Of a stretch of 64,000 nt of DNA, positions 54,817-63,448 are shown in pieces. The notes under the pieces were generated by a model. The model was not told where the DNA came from. It made no database searches and was given only the letters and a program-made list of their open reading frames with translations. The translations under genes and the position numbers were made by a program. This DNA comes from Pseudochryseolinea flava (GTDB taxonomy: Bacteria > Bacteroidota > Bacteroidia > Cytophagales > Cyclobacteriaceae), in assembly GCF_003286915.1 (NCBI RefSeq), contig NZ_QMFY01000005.1, positions 310,001 to 374,000 of the forward strand. Direction: 5' to 3'. The stretch's first letter is position 1. Every line of letters starts with the position of its first letter.

Positions 54817-56046
54817 TTATTCGCGATCGATTTTATACAATCGACCTTCATCGGTAACGGCATAGAGCGCATCATCCGGACCTTGCGTAATATCTCTAAA
54901 GCGTTGATTTTGATCGGCTAGTAATCTTTCCTCGCCAACTACTTTGTTGTCGTCGTTGATCACCAATCGTGCGATATGTTTTCCACTCAGCGCGCCAATG
55001 AATAAGTTATCTTCCCACTCGGGAACACGATCACCATCATAGAAAGTAATTCCACTTGGTGAGATCACAGGATCCCAATAGTAAACAGGTTGCGCCAAGC
55101 CATCTTTCTGCTGGATACCGTCGCCGATGGTTGCACCAGTATACTCAATACCATAAGTGATGGTTGGCCATCCGTAATTCGTACCGGCAACAACGCGATT
55201 GATTTCATCGCCACCGCGCGGTCCATGCTCGCTTTGCCAGAGATCTCCCGTCTCAGGATGACGTGCAATGCCCTGCGGATTTCGATGACCAATACTGTAT
55301 AGTTCCGGAAGTGCATCCCCTGGGAAGTCGGGATTTCCGGCAGCGGGTTCACCGTCTGTTGTGATGCGTATAATTTTTCCAAGTGCAGCGTTAGTAGCTT
55401 GTGCCAGTGGTCGTGTTGCGAGATCTGATCGCTCACCCGTGCTCACGAAAAGATTTCCACTGCCGTCAAAGATTACGCGACCGCCATAATGCAGATCGCC
55501 GTTGTAACTTGGTGCTGCACGGTAAATCACCGTAGCGTTTTCAATGCTCTTCTCATCATTCGATAATCTACCTTTTGCTACCGCCGTGTGCGTACCGCCT
55601 TCACTCGACTCAGAAAATGCCCAGTATACCATTCTGTTAGTGTTAAACTGCGGATCGATACAAAGTCCGAGTAATCCACCTTGGCCCTCTGCGTTTACTG
55701 AAGGTACGCCAAGCAGCGCATCACTGATTTCTCCTGTGGTTGTTACGATACGAAGTTTGCCGGCCTTCTCGGTGATGAGAAGACGTCCATCAGGAAGACT
55801 TGTAACACCCCAAGGTTTTTCAAGTTCTGATGTGATAATAGTTGCCTTGATAGGCGTCGTGGTTTGAACACTACCAATACGTGTCTGCCCTGTAAACGCA
55901 GGTTTGTAAGTTGTATTAGCAGGTAATGTCTCAACGGGCGCGCCGGTTTGAGGATTGTCGTTGTCATCATCATCGTCATCATCCGAACAACCTACAACGA
56001 GTGACAGGCATGCGACCATCGCGATTAGATATCTTTTTGCTTGCAT
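54817..56046 (-). CDS. PQQ-dependent sugar dehydrogenase, surface lipoprotein
   Basis: 409 residues. The lipobox is LVVGC with Cys20, followed by SDDDDDDDND, the acidic signal that directs lipoproteins to the cell surface in Bacteroidota. The six-bladed Asd/GDH-type propeller is clear: EKPWGVTSLPDGRLLITEKA, then HRNPQGIARHPETGDLWQSE and GPRGGDEINRV with PQQ and Ca2+ contacts, and NYGWPTITYGIEY. It oxidises aldoses to lactones using PQQ, which must come from elsewhere, since no pqq genes are present here. Confidence 0.92.
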   Translation of the reverse strand: MQAKRYLIAMVACLSLVVGCSDDDDDDDNDNPQTGAPVETLPANTTYKPAFTGQTRIGSVQTTTPIKATIITSELEKPWGVTSLPDGRLLITEKAGKLRIVTTTGEISDALLGVPSVNAEGQGGLLGLCIDPQFNTNRMVYWAFSESSEGGTHTAVAKGRLSNDEKSIENATVIYRAAPSYNGDLHYGGRVIFDGSGNLFVSTGERSDLATRPLAQATNAALGKIIRITTDGEPAAGNPDFPGDALPELYSIGHRNPQGIARHPETGDLWQSEHGPRGGDEINRVVAGTNYGWPTITYGIEYTGATIGDGIQQKDGLAQPVYYWDPVISPSGITFYDGDRVPEWEDNLFIGALSGKHIARLVINDDNKVVGEERLLADQNQRFRDITQGPDDALYAVTDEGRLYKIDRE

Positions 56047-56281
56047 ATAAAAATTGTATTTAGATAAAAACGATGTTCAAACTTGAAGCCTGAACAGTTT
56101 GTATCCAAATGTCACACGAAGCGTTTACAGTTCGTTCGCTAAAACGCCTTTAATGTCAGACGTTAAGCAATGAACATCACATGTGCCACGTTGAAGAAAA
56201 ATTTCTCCCATGTGAATGTGGAAAAATGTCTCGGTAAAAATAAGGTGAGTGCTAGGAGATGCAGCGTGTTAGCAGCAACAT

Positions 56282-57160
56282 TTAGAAAGTTGCTTTTATT
56301 GCCGGATCGGTTAGAATAATAAAATCTGCGAGGTGCTGATATTTTGTCCAGTCCGGGCTATTGAAATCATCGGCGCGGAAACAACTGATCGTGGTTATCC
56401 TCACGCGTTTGTTTATTCGTTCAAGCTGTGTCACTGTTCCTAAGCGTTCGTCAGTATGAAACTTGCCATTGAGGTGAAACACTTTTGTTTTCTTATTCAC
56501 TTTCCAGGCTTCATAAATGCTCTCCGCCATGGTCGCATCCCATAGAGATTGCGCGTAATACATATTGCGATTAGGAACATGACCACCCATGATTGTTTTA
56601 AATCGTTCCGCGTAGCGTGCGTTTACAGTGTCGATAGGCAACGAAGCGAAATATTGTTTAGCATCTTTTTCTAACGCATCGAGCGACGCTAAACCTTTTC
56701 GACTCACGAGATTAACATACCTCCGCGGCGCATTGGCGGCGATAACTTTTTGATGAAGTGCGCGTGCCGTGTTTACAGGACCGGCATAGTCGCGATAATT
56801 TTTCCATGCACGTCCTTCTTTAATGAGTTGCTGCTCGGTAATTATACCGGCAACGTATTCGTCGACTACGATCTGACAATCGCGCTCGAACATCTCCATG
56901 CTCAACGTAACATCTTTGTGTGCGGCAAGTAGTGCTTTGTACAAGGTGTCTTGCATGACATGTCCAATGCTGTCGTTATGTTCTTCGCCGAAGAATATAA
57001 TATCGAAGTCGCCTGCGTGTTCTACAATATTTTCTAACGTAGCAATCGACTTTGTTTTTGTATTGTATATTTTGAAATGCTGCGATACTTCTTGCGCTTG
57101 AACTGCACCGATAAAAACTAGTGAGATTAATAGTAGAGCAATCTTATTCATCGACATCAT
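56282..57160 (-). CDS. ChaN-family protein
   Basis: 292 residues. A signal peptide is followed by the ChaN/TIKI fold: FDIIFFGEEHNDSIGHVMQD with the GEEH motif (58-61), and LSMEMFERDCQIVVDEYVAG. NMYYAQSLWDATMAESI and KVFHLNGKFHTDERLGT follow. In Campylobacter, ChaN binds haem; TIKI relatives are metalloproteases. It probably sits in the periplasm or at the outer membrane. A strong hairpin lies immediately upstream of its start. Confidence 0.85.
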   Translation of the reverse strand: MMSMNKIALLLISLVFIGAVQAQEVSQHFKIYNTKTKSIATLENIVEHAGDFDIIFFGEEHNDSIGHVMQDTLYKALLAAHKDVTLSMEMFERDCQIVVDEYVAGIITEQQLIKEGRAWKNYRDYAGPVNTARALHQKVIAANAPRRYVNLVSRKGLASLDALEKDAKQYFASLPIDTVNARYAERFKTIMGGHVPNRNMYYAQSLWDATMAESIYEAWKVNKKTKVFHLNGKFHTDERLGTVTQLERINKRVRITTISCFRADDFNSPDWTKYQHLADFIILTDPAIKATF

Positions 57161-57179
57161 CGTTCATTATAACCCAAAG

Positions 57180-57235
57180 GGGCTCATCTCCCCAGATGAG
57201 CCCTTATACCCAAACCTAGTTGAGAGAATCTCAAC
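57180..57235. promoter_or_regulatory. two hairpins upstream of the chaN-type gene
   Basis: GGGCTCATCT-CCCC-AGATGAGCCC (57180-57203) is a perfect 10-bp stem. GTTGAGA-GAA-TCTCAAC (57219-57235) is a perfect 7-bp stem. Both lie 20-75 bp upstream of the ChaN-family start on the minus strand; neither has a T run. Confidence 0.5.
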
Positions 57236-57397
57236 GCGACAAAGATGTGGAAGGCGGATAACATAAGAGAATAATGCATAAAGAATTTAGCGCAAATACC
57301 CTATGGAGTGGAGGCTCATACCCTGAACAGGGGAGGCTTTTGTCCTGATGACTAAGCGCGCCGCGTGCGAATAACGAATTTTAAAATCTTTGAAATC

Positions 57398-57455
57398 TGA
57401 TAACGACAACCGACAACGAATAACTGATAACCGATAACTTATACCGATAACTTTC
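57398..57455 (-). repeat. heptamer array (TATCNGT)n upstream of ssrA
   Basis: On the minus strand, repeated TTATCGG, TTATCAG and TTGTCGG units, the same family as those after mdh, the YfhO gene and rimK. TATATTTG at 57458-57465 directly follows on the plus strand and may be the ssrA -7 element. Confidence 0.6.
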
Positions 57456-57522
57456 GTTATATTTGTAACCTTCTAATTCAAACGGCAGGAAATTGATTAG
57501 AGATGTTCATTGAAGACACACC

Positions 57523-57912
57523 GGGGCCGACCGGTTTTGACAGGATGCGTAATGATGTATGTAAGCATGCAGGCTCGTGGGATGAGAGCCTTGAAAGATA
57601 GTTCCGAATCATACTTGGCGAGTCTAACTACGCCATGGCTGCTTAATCTGTCCTAAGGATAGATTAGCCTCGTCCCGATAAGATCGGGAAAGCCATCGTC
57701 GCTCAGTGCCTCTGATCTGCCGGTGCTGGTTAAGCGATGTCGTAATGCAGAACTGCTCCGTGTGATGCTATTAAGCGCGGCTAAGATCAATAGATAAGTC
57801 GAAGTTTAGGATGTTGGTGTCCTTGCTTCTTCCGACAATGAAAATCCAACTAAGCATGTAGAAAGTACCTCCTTATCTTCTCTGGACGAGAGTTCGATTC
57901 TCTCCGGCTCCA
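57523..57912 (+). ncRNA. ssrA: transfer-messenger RNA (tmRNA)
   Basis: One-piece tmRNA. The 5' end GGGGCCG pairs with 3' CGGCTCC to form the 7-bp acceptor stem, followed by discriminator A; CCA is not encoded. GACGAGAGTTCGATTCTCTC is the T arm. The tag frame starts at the resume codon GGC (57617) and reads GESNYAMAA before TAA at 57644-57646, which with the charged alanine gives AGESNYAMAA. The ending YAMAA is typical of Cytophagales tags. Pseudoknot regions fill the rest. It rescues stalled ribosomes with SmpB and serves as an island attachment site here. Confidence 0.93.
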
Positions 57913-57915
57913 CTA
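57886..57915 (+). other. probable attachment-site core at the tmRNA 3' end
   Basis: The T arm and acceptor end of ssrA is a common target for tyrosine recombinases, and an integrase gene begins 260 bp downstream. A direct repeat of this segment is expected at the far end of the island, outside this window. Confidence 0.5.
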
Positions 57916-57935
57916 TTGCCTTATTAAATCTAATC

Positions 57936-57975
57936 AAACCCTTGTAATCTTTATGATTTCAAGGGTTTTTGTTTT
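57936..57975 (+). terminator. terminator after ssrA
   Basis: AAACCCTTG and CAAGGGTTT pair, the stem can extend through TAATC/GATTT, and the tail is TTTTTGTTTTT. Confidence 0.75.
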
Positions 57976-58024
57976 TATACCCCCCTAAAACATTCATCTA
58001 AAATCATATTTCAGGATCGCGATT

Positions 58025-58059
58025 CGGATCGTGATAGCTCAACCGCAAAACACGATCCG
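58025..58059. repeat. inverted repeat upstream of the integrase
   Basis: CGGATCGTG (58025-58033) and CACGATCCG (58051-58059) are perfect inverted copies 17 bp apart. A related GGATCGCG lies just upstream. It could be an integrase arm site, an operator or a hairpin. Confidence 0.4.
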
Positions 58060-58174
58060 ATTTCTTCATAACTACCTGAAAATCTAATCACAACACCATC
58101 ACACGTTGTGAAAAAAATCCATTCAGAATCTTCAAAATAAAGTTATCGGATTCTTGTCCGCAAATAAATGATTT

Positions 58175-59410
58175 ATGAAAACAGAAACATATTCAGTTAT
58201 CGCAACAATCAAGCATGAGAAACGAATGTTTGAGCGAGGAGCAATCATCTACATACGAATCACCATTAATGGAAAGCGCACGGAAATATCTATTAAAAGG
58301 AAGATAGAGAGAGAGAGATGGGATTCAAATGCAGGTAGGGTTAAAGGAACGAAAGAAGACGCACGGGAGATCAATTCGCTTATTGACACTTGGATTTTCA
58401 AAATCCACAAGGCCTATAAAGATTTAATTCAAAAGGATCATATTGTGAACGGCGAAATGATAAAAAACATTTTACTAGGTATAAATGAAAATAAGAAAAG
58501 TTTACTCCAGGCATTTGTTACGCACAACGAAATCATACGAAGTAGAATTGGAATTGACTTTTCAAAGTCGACGTTCACTCGGTATGAAACCACAAAAGAT
58601 CATGTTTCTAACTTCTTAAAATATTTCTATAAAGTCGAGGACGTGTTATTTGATAAACTTAGCTATTCCTTCATTACAGATTTTGAGCATTATTTAAAAG
58701 TGGTAAGAAAATGCAATCACAACAGTACTTTGAAATACATTCGCAATTTCCGCAAAATCATCAATGATGCAGTTCGTCGTGATTGGCTCCACACTGATCC
58801 CTTTAAAGCGTACAAAGTAAAACTAAAAGACACCAAGAGGACTTTTCTCACTAAAGAAGAGTTGCAAGCTATTGAACAAAAGGTACTCGGAAATGAGCGG
58901 CTAACTCAGGTACGAGATGTGTTTGTATTCTGCTGTTATACAGGATTAGCACACGTTGACGTTACAAAACTTTCTCCGAAGCAAATTGTGCTGTCTAATG
59001 ACGGACAATGCTGGATTAACATAGACCGTACAAAGACTGGAAATCCTTCAAACATCCCACTACTCCCAAAAGCTTTGCAATTAATTGAGAAGTATAAAGC
59101 AAATCCGATGGCTGTGAGTCGGAACAAATCATTTCCTGTTATTACAAATCAGCGCATGAATGGATATTTGAAAGAAGTCGCAACGCTCTGTGGAATCGAT
59201 AAAAAACTAACTTTCCATGTAGCACGGCATACTTTCGCTACAACCGTTACTCTGTCAAATGGAATTTCACTTGAGACTGTTAGCTCAATGCTCGGACACA
59301 AAAATTTTAAGACGACCCAGATATATGCGAAGGTAGTTCAGGAGAAAATTAGTGCAGAAATGAAGGAATTACAGCGTAAACTATCAGATGCCAGCGGGAT
59401 CACAGGTTGA
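58175..59410 (+). CDS. tyrosine recombinase / integrase of the island
   Basis: 411 residues. The N-terminal arm-binding domain (about 1-95), core-binding SAM-like domain (about 105-210) and catalytic domain (about 220-405) are all present. Catalytic residues seen are His348 and Arg351 in FHVARHTFATT, His375 in MLGH, and Tyr384 in QIYAKV. The box-I position reads CCYTGLAHVDVTKL, lacking the usual Arg, as in IntDOT and related Bacteroidota integrases. It lies next to the tmRNA 3' end, facing away from it. A terminator follows. Confidence 0.93.
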   Translation: MKTETYSVIATIKHEKRMFERGAIIYIRITINGKRTEISIKRKIERERWDSNAGRVKGTKEDAREINSLIDTWIFKIHKAYKDLIQKDHIVNGEMIKNILLGINENKKSLLQAFVTHNEIIRSRIGIDFSKSTFTRYETTKDHVSNFLKYFYKVEDVLFDKLSYSFITDFEHYLKVVRKCNHNSTLKYIRNFRKIINDAVRRDWLHTDPFKAYKVKLKDTKRTFLTKEELQAIEQKVLGNERLTQVRDVFVFCCYTGLAHVDVTKLSPKQIVLSNDGQCWINIDRTKTGNPSNIPLLPKALQLIEKYKANPMAVSRNKSFPVITNQRMNGYLKEVATLCGIDKKLTFHVARHTFATTVTLSNGISLETVSSMLGHKNFKTTQIYAKVVQEKISAEMKELQRKLSDASGITG

Positions 59411-59426
59411 CAAACCAAAACACTCG

Positions 59427-59465
59427 AAAGCTCACAAAATTGATTTTTGTGGGCTTTTTTGTTTT
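59427..59465 (+). terminator. terminator after the integrase
   Basis: AAAGCTCACAAAA and TTTTGTGGGCTTT form a stem with a 5-nt loop, ending in TTTTTTGTTTT. Confidence 0.75.
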
Positions 59466-59652
59466 AAACGTAGTTCGAAAAAGTCACCGATTCTCAATCG
59501 TCTGGTGAGCAGATCGGGAGCAGCAGCTCTCAGAAAATTTTTGCTCACCAGAACTCACCGAAGAGGGTCATTATCAAGTAGTTCAGCAAATGAACATCTT
59601 GATTCAGCAAAGACATCAAAGGAAATTTATTAACCATTAAAATTTCTGTTTG

Positions 59653-60873
59653 ATGAACAAATCATTGAAAGTGCTCTTCTTTTTAAGAACTAGAACGAGC
59701 TATGTGAGTGGACCGGCACCGATCTACATGAGAGTAACTGTTGGAGGCGACCGTTTCGAAATGGCAACGCAGCGAGAAGTTGATCCTGAGAAGTGGGATA
59801 ACAAAGCTTGCAGAATGGTATATTCTAAAAAGAATCTACACGCGAATTGAATTACTATCTCGACATGCTTCAGGGAAGAGTTTTTGAAGCACAACGCGAG
59901 ATGATGTTGAAAGGAATTGAAATCACCGCCAACAAAGTCAAAAATTTTCTTCAAGGTAAAGACATCAAGGATTGCAAAACGCTCCTGGAAGTTTACAAAG
60001 AACACGTTGAAGAAATAAAAGCACTCGTTGGCAAAGAGTATGCGAAAGGAACATTGAAACGATACAAGTCCGCGCTTAATTCTTTGGAAGATTACTTGAA
60101 GCACAAGAGAGTAGTCGACATCCCTTTGGATAAGCTCAATCATCAGTTCATTACCAGCTATGAATTCTTTTTAAAATCCGTTCGCAACATGGATCACAAT
60201 ACCGCGATGGGTACAATCAAAAAATTAAAGAAGATCGTTCGCATTTGTGTTGCCAACGAATGGATTGACAAAGACCCGTTCATGAGTTTCAAAGTAAAGA
60301 TCCGCGAAACGAATAGGCCGTATTTACTTCAAGATGAACTGGATAAGATTATCGCTTTGAAATTTTCTGCAGAACGCCTCGCTACCGTGCGTGACATTTT
60401 CGTTTTCTGTTGTTACACCGGTCTCGCTTACGCGGATGTACAAAAATTACGAAGAGTTGATATTGTGATTGGCCACGATGGTGAGAAGTGGATTCATACT
60501 GAACGCGTGAAAACAGAAACTGCAACACGTGTTCCGCTTTTACCGCAAGCACTGAAGAAACATGGATACTTACAAAGAGCATCCGCAGTGTGTGAATGAA
60601 GGGAAACTCTTGCCGGTCTCCAGTAATCAGAAAATGAACGAGTACTTAAAAGAGATTGCAGACCGATGTGAAATCAATAAGAAGATGACGTTTCATACGG
60701 CACGGCATACTTTTGCGACCACAGTTACTCTAACGAACGGGGTACCGATTGAAACGGTGAGTAAAATGCTTGGACATAAGACACTGAGGACAACGCAGCA
60801 GTATGCAAAGATTCTGGATCAGAAGGTGAGTGAGGATATGAAGGCTTTAAAAAGGAGATTAAATCTAGGATGA
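59653..60873 (+). pseudogene. tyrosine recombinase broken by two frameshifts
   Basis: Three consecutive pieces in different frames reconstruct a second integrase of about 400 residues. The N-terminal arm domain is at 59653-59850. The middle and box-I region (about 59840-60599) includes VFCCYTGLAYADVQKL. The C-terminal catalytic end (about 60562-60873) has FHTARHTFATT, MLGHK and TTQQYAKI. Frames break near 59838-59850 and near 60558-60570. Each piece aligns with the intact integrase just upstream, so this is a decayed copy or the remnant of an earlier insertion. Residues for catalysis survive, but no full-length product is possible. Confidence 0.85.
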
Positions 60874-60942
60874 AATACTGTTTTAGTATATTTAATAAAG
60901 ATCATTAACACGATTTGATTCCGGAGTTTAACCCGACCCCCA

Positions 60943-63006
60943 ATGATTATTACTTCAGTTAGCCACAGAGATGAAATGTTGCACAAAGTCATCACATTAG
61001 GTGACAAGAACAAACAAACATTAGGAATGTTGCCGGAAGGAGCGTTTCACCAACATGCACGAAGGAAAACCATACTTGCTGCGATTGATGACGGCAAACT
61101 TGCTGGGTATTTGTTATACCGAATCTCTCAGAAAAAACGGTTCGTTAGCATCACCCATCTATGTGTTTCTCCTGAGTATCAAGGACGGGGTATTTCAACC
61201 TCTCTACTAATGGAACTAAAGGGTAAGTACAAAGATGTCTTTAGCGGAATGATGCTGTCATGTCGCGCTGACTATTCTCATGCATCCAGGTTATGGGAAA
61301 AATTCGGATTCAAGGCGCGGACAAAAAAACGCAGCCGAGCAAAGAAAGAATTTTATCTGGTGAAATGGATATATGATTTTGGTAATCCGAACTTGTTCTC
61401 AGATTTGCCGTCAGAAGGTCAGAAAATTCGAGCGGTATTAGATTCTAGCGTCTTGATCAAGCTCTCGGAGTCTTCCACAAGGGAAAGTGCAGAAGTCCAC
61501 TCACTAGAGGCTGACTGGCTAGAGGATGAAGTTGAGTTTGTTTGTACGCAGGAGGTTTTCAACGAAATAAATCGCGATGAGAATTTGTTACGGGCGCAAA
61601 AGACACGCGATTTTCTGCGAAAATTTGAAGTTATAAATTTTAGGCCTGATTTGCGTGACCGACTCGCAGAAGAACTAAAGCTTCTTATTAAGGGCAAGAC
61701 GGATAACGCGGAATCAGATCGTAAACAAATAGCTGAGGCAATGGCTGCTGGAGTAATGTATTTTGTGACATTGGACCAAGAACTCCTCGATCTCAACGAA
61801 AGTTTGTATCAAAAGTATTCCATCGAAATTTTGCGCCCTGTAGAATTTGTATTGTTAGTTGATGAAGTCTCAAACTCATTGGACTATCGATCATTTCGAC
61901 TCGCTGGTGCAGACTACGATACTTCGAGAATTCGGGGTGAGGATATTGAACCTTTAGTTCGAAGTTTTTCAGGGTGTGTCCCAAATGAAACACGACAGGA
62001 GTTGCGAACAATGATTTCGGAATGCGCGAACGACGTTACTAAGGGGCTCGTCCGTGTTGTTCGAGATAAAACAGCAGAAGCGATTGCCTCTTATGGAATT
62101 GTACTTCACGAATCCAATTTGATCGTGAGATTCATAAGAATAAAAAGAACCAACATTTCAAGTGTGCTATTTCAGCAGCTAATTCGTGACATTATTTTAC
62201 TGGGCATTAGGAAGGCATGTAACACCATCGTAGTAAAAGAAATACAGTTACTAGATGATGAAAAGCTGATGCTGCAGGCGTTGGGTTTTGACCTTTGTGC
62301 CGCCGCATGGAGAAAGATATGCTTAACAGGATTCATGCCGTTGAGCGACGTATTGTCACATATAGTCGTCAAAAATGGACTGAATATCCCAGCGAGTTTG
62401 TTTGTGCTCAGTGATGGTACGGTCAAAACAAATTTAGTGGCTGATTTAGAGCGGAAACTATGGCCGCTAAAAATCGAAGATCTCGATCTACCAGTTTATA
62501 TCATTCCAATTCGACCGCTTTGGGCGGCTCAATTGTTCGATTTCTATATTGCTAATGTGAGCCTCTTTGGCGCTACACCAAGTTTAGCGTGGAGTCGGGA
62601 AAATATTTATTATAGAAGTGTGAACCCCGTGTCAGAGAAAGCTCCTGCGAGAATTCTTTGGTACGTAAGCTCGGAAGAAAAGGTGATTGGCAGATCGCGA
62701 GGTATTGTAGCGACATCTTACCTCGACGAAGTTTATGTCGACCGAGCTAAAGATATTTTTCGTAAATATAAGCGATTCGGAGTTTATGAATGGAAAGACA
62801 TCTACCAACTGGCTGACGGAGCGGTTCTGTCCGAGATTAAAGCATTGAAATTTAGCGATACTGAAGTTTTTAGAAACGTCGTTACCTTGGATAAAATTAA
62901 TGAAATAATGATCAAGAATAACAGACGAACAAATACGTTTGCCTCACCAGTTGAAGTTTCAATTGCTATATTTAAGGAAATTTACGTGACCGGAAAAAAT
63001 GAGTAA
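60943..63006 (+). CDS. GNAT acetyltransferase - PIN nuclease - PUA-like fusion protein
   Basis: 687 residues. A GNAT domain (about 5-142) shows the acetyl-CoA loop CVSPEYQGRGIS. A PIN domain (about 160-300) has acidic residues Asp167 (AVLDSSVLIKL), Glu208 (QEVFNEINR), Asp259 and Asp278 (YFVTLDQELL). Residues about 350-455 look like a second, degenerate GNAT fold, ending in MLQALGFD. About 568-655 resemble a PUA/ASCH-type fold (ILWYVSSEEKVIGRSRGIVA). The 3' end overlaps the ASCH gene by 8 bp. It lies directly after the integrase remnants. The acetylation target and RNA substrate are unknown; toxin, RNA-regulation or defence roles are inference. Confidence 0.8.
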   Translation: MIITSVSHRDEMLHKVITLGDKNKQTLGMLPEGAFHQHARRKTILAAIDDGKLAGYLLYRISQKKRFVSITHLCVSPEYQGRGISTSLLMELKGKYKDVFSGMMLSCRADYSHASRLWEKFGFKARTKKRSRAKKEFYLVKWIYDFGNPNLFSDLPSEGQKIRAVLDSSVLIKLSESSTRESAEVHSLEADWLEDEVEFVCTQEVFNEINRDENLLRAQKTRDFLRKFEVINFRPDLRDRLAEELKLLIKGKTDNAESDRKQIAEAMAAGVMYFVTLDQELLDLNESLYQKYSIEILRPVEFVLLVDEVSNSLDYRSFRLAGADYDTSRIRGEDIEPLVRSFSGCVPNETRQELRTMISECANDVTKGLVRVVRDKTAEAIASYGIVLHESNLIVRFIRIKRTNISSVLFQQLIRDIILLGIRKACNTIVVKEIQLLDDEKLMLQALGFDLCAAAWRKICLTGFMPLSDVLSHIVVKNGLNIPASLFVLSDGTVKTNLVADLERKLWPLKIEDLDLPVYIIPIRPLWAAQLFDFYIANVSLFGATPSLAWSRENIYYRSVNPVSEKAPARILWYVSSEEKVIGRSRGIVATSYLDEVYVDRAKDIFRKYKRFGVYEWKDIYQLADGAVLSEIKALKFSDTEVFRNVVTLDKINEIMIKNNRRTNTFASPVEVSIAIFKEIYVTGKNE

Positions 63007-63430
63007 GGTTTTGCTGATCTCTGTGCGACCAGAGTTTGCTGAGAAGATACTGAATGGAACGAAAACAATCGAACTTAGAAAATCCTCGCCTAATGTTAGT
63101 ATTGGGGATTTAGTTATTATCTATAGTACCCTGCCTGAAAAAGCTATTGTAGGCACTTGTGTAGTCCAAGGGATAATGAAAAAGTCGCCACAGCAATTTT
63201 GGCGAAGTCACTCAAGAAAGATGGGCATAGATAGAAAACGATATTTCGAATATTTCAAACACTCCAGTTTTGCAGTCGGAATCGTTCTGACATCAATTGA
63301 AAAATTAGACGAAAAAGTTTCGCTTGATCTCGTACGTAAATCGATTCCAAAATTTTCGCCTCCTCAAACGTTTAGATATTTGGATCGGTCCCAAATAGCA
63401 AGCGTCGGCTTAATGCTTCAACAAGACTGA
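62999..63430 (+). CDS. ASCH-domain (PUA-like) protein
   Basis: 143 residues. The ASCH core is clear: LLISVRPEFAEKILNGTKTI, ELRKSSPNVSIGDLVIIYST and KAIVGTCVVQGI. The family binds RNA or nucleosides; E. coli YqfB hydrolyses N4-acetylcytidine. The start codon lies inside the end of the GNAT-PIN gene (8-bp overlap), so translation is probably coupled. Pairing an acetyltransferase with an ASCH protein could mean writer and eraser, or toxin and antitoxin. That is a hypothesis. Confidence 0.85.
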   Translation: MSKVLLISVRPEFAEKILNGTKTIELRKSSPNVSIGDLVIIYSTLPEKAIVGTCVVQGIMKKSPQQFWRSHSRKMGIDRKRYFEYFKHSSFAVGIVLTSIEKLDEKVSLDLVRKSIPKFSPPQTFRYLDRSQIASVGLMLQQD

Positions 63431-63448
63431 GAATTCAATTATAGAATG

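Noticed and set aside
57883-57915. A separate tRNA gene at the ssrA 3' end
   Set aside because: The T arm and acceptor pair with the 5' GGGGCCG of tmRNA 390 bp upstream; no anticodon arm exists.
59411-59652. Frame running out of the first integrase (59388-59633)
   Set aside because: It overlaps the integrase terminator hairpin and its product is not protein-like.
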